6,594 nucleotides of DNA from Elusimicrobiota bacterium (GTDB lineage Bacteria > Elusimicrobiota > Elusimicrobia > JACQJN01): positions 1-6,594 of the forward strand of contig JACQJM010000149.1 of the NCBI GenBank assembly GCA_016205045.1, written 5' to 3'. This document shows, in pieces, positions 6,383 through 6,594 of the stretch; the stretch's first letter is position 1, and each line of letters begins with the position of its first letter. Below the pieces are notes generated by a model that saw only the letters and a list, made by a program, of their open reading frames with translations, was not told the DNA's origin and searched no databases. The position numbers were made by a program, and so were the translations under genes.

Positions 6383-6461
6383 GTCGCCATCCCTGCGGCA
6401 ATATAGTGCCGCAGGGACCTGCGGTAGGGTGTAACTCCTCTTCCGCAGGTCTGCCGGCGAC
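6383..6461. repeat. three-way-junction inverted-repeat structure
   Basis: An outer stem GTCGCC (6383-6388) with GGCGAC (6456-6461) encloses two hairpins. The first has a perfect 11-bp stem, 6390-6400 with 6407-6417, around the six-base loop ATATAG. The second pairs 6417-6424 with 6443-6450 (8 bp) around an 18-base loop. CCTGCGG occurs in both left arms (6392-6398, 6418-6424) and CCGCAGG in both right arms (6409-6415, 6443-6449), so the arms can also pair crosswise. The fold would form in RNA from either strand or as a DNA cruciform. It matches no structured RNA that I can name. Confidence 0.6.
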
Positions 6462-6521
6462 ACTACCCCTCTCTAGCCATCCAAATGTAAAGTGCGGCCC
6501 TCAAGAGGCTTTTTTGTGGGA

Positions 6522-6537
6522 CCCAACTATAGTTGGG
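6522..6537. repeat. perfect 16-bp palindrome
   Basis: CCCAACTATAGTTGGG is fully self-complementary with no central loop, seven bases after the T-run at 6510-6515. A loopless palindrome suits a dimeric DNA-binding protein or a recombination site better than an RNA hairpin. No neighbouring regulator or recombinase is visible in the window to link it to. Confidence 0.5.
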
Positions 6538-6594
6538 GAATGCCAGCTCCACACGTCGTTAGGGTCTGGCCTCCGGGCAATCCCCGGCCACCCC

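Larger units (their letters stand above)
6228..6594. other. 367-bp non-coding, structure-rich region after waaA
   Basis: I see no gene with family features, tRNA or rRNA here. Positions 6228-6283 are AT-rich. From about 6284 the sequence turns GC-rich and full of inverted repeats. GGGGTG/GCCG at 6294-6304 is complementary, with one bulged base, to 6585-6594 at the very end of the window, and there is also a local hairpin at 6299-6319. The 11-mer AAAGGGTGAAG at 6284-6294 also occurs at 4255-4265, at the end of the other intergenic element. An odd palindrome lies at 6344-6358 and a bulged GC hairpin at 6567-6590. A run of six T at 6510-6515 follows a short GCC/GGC stem (6497-6509), a weak terminator candidate at best. 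The region may be one inverted-repeat element truncated by the window edge. Confidence 0.5.

Noticed and set aside
6497..6515. Intrinsic terminator for waaA (GCC/GGC stem and six T)
   Set aside because: Only three base pairs form before an unpaired base and a small loop, and it lies about 270 bp after the waaA stop. Too weak to list as a terminator.

Overview
The window reads as chromosomal DNA from a Gram-negative (diderm) bacterium of middling GC. The evidence is a Kdo transferase (WaaA), needed only to build lipopolysaccharide, and the widespread tgt-yajC-secD-secF order. All genes lie on the + strand. I cannot place the organism. The short SecD, the almost complete lack of Shine-Dalgarno sites and the GC-rich structured intergenic DNA would suit an uncultured lineage, but that is only an impression.

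Layout. Positions 1-151 are GC-rich (103 of 150 bases are G or C), repetitive, and unlike the rest of the window. The C-terminal catalytic part of tRNA-guanine transglycosylase (tgt) starts abruptly at about 152 and ends at 757. The segment before it sits where the middle of Tgt should be encoded, so the gene is interrupted, fused or rearranged there. yajC (778-1077), secD (1077-2492) and secF (2494-3453) follow, almost touching. Together they encode the accessory module of the Sec translocon, which uses the proton gradient to pull exported proteins out of SecYEG. Fourteen bases later is an unfamiliar 206-residue gene. Its pattern resembles the stand-alone relatives of the cobalamin-dependent methionine synthase (MetH) activation domain, with an apparently degenerate ligand motif.

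The 221-bp gap at 4089-4309 is filled by one nested inverted repeat of 172 bp (4096-4267), a candidate mobile or structured repeat element. Next come an LPLAT/DUF374 acyltransferase (4310-4960) and, overlapping it, waaA (4920-6227). These two form a small outer-membrane lipid operon.

The last 367 bp (6228-6594) have no convincing gene but contain several strong inverted repeats. These include a three-way-junction fold with interchangeable arms (6383-6461) and a perfect 16-bp palindrome (6522-6537). This region shares an exact 11-mer with the end of the 4096-4267 element and its outer arms appear to pair, so it may be a second, larger element cut off by the window edge.

The genes are ordinary housekeeping functions. 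The unusual content is the three GC-rich structured or repetitive segments, the broken or expanded tgt, the MetH-activation-like protein beside secF, and a recurring TTTAAT-ATG start context in place of Shine-Dalgarno sites.
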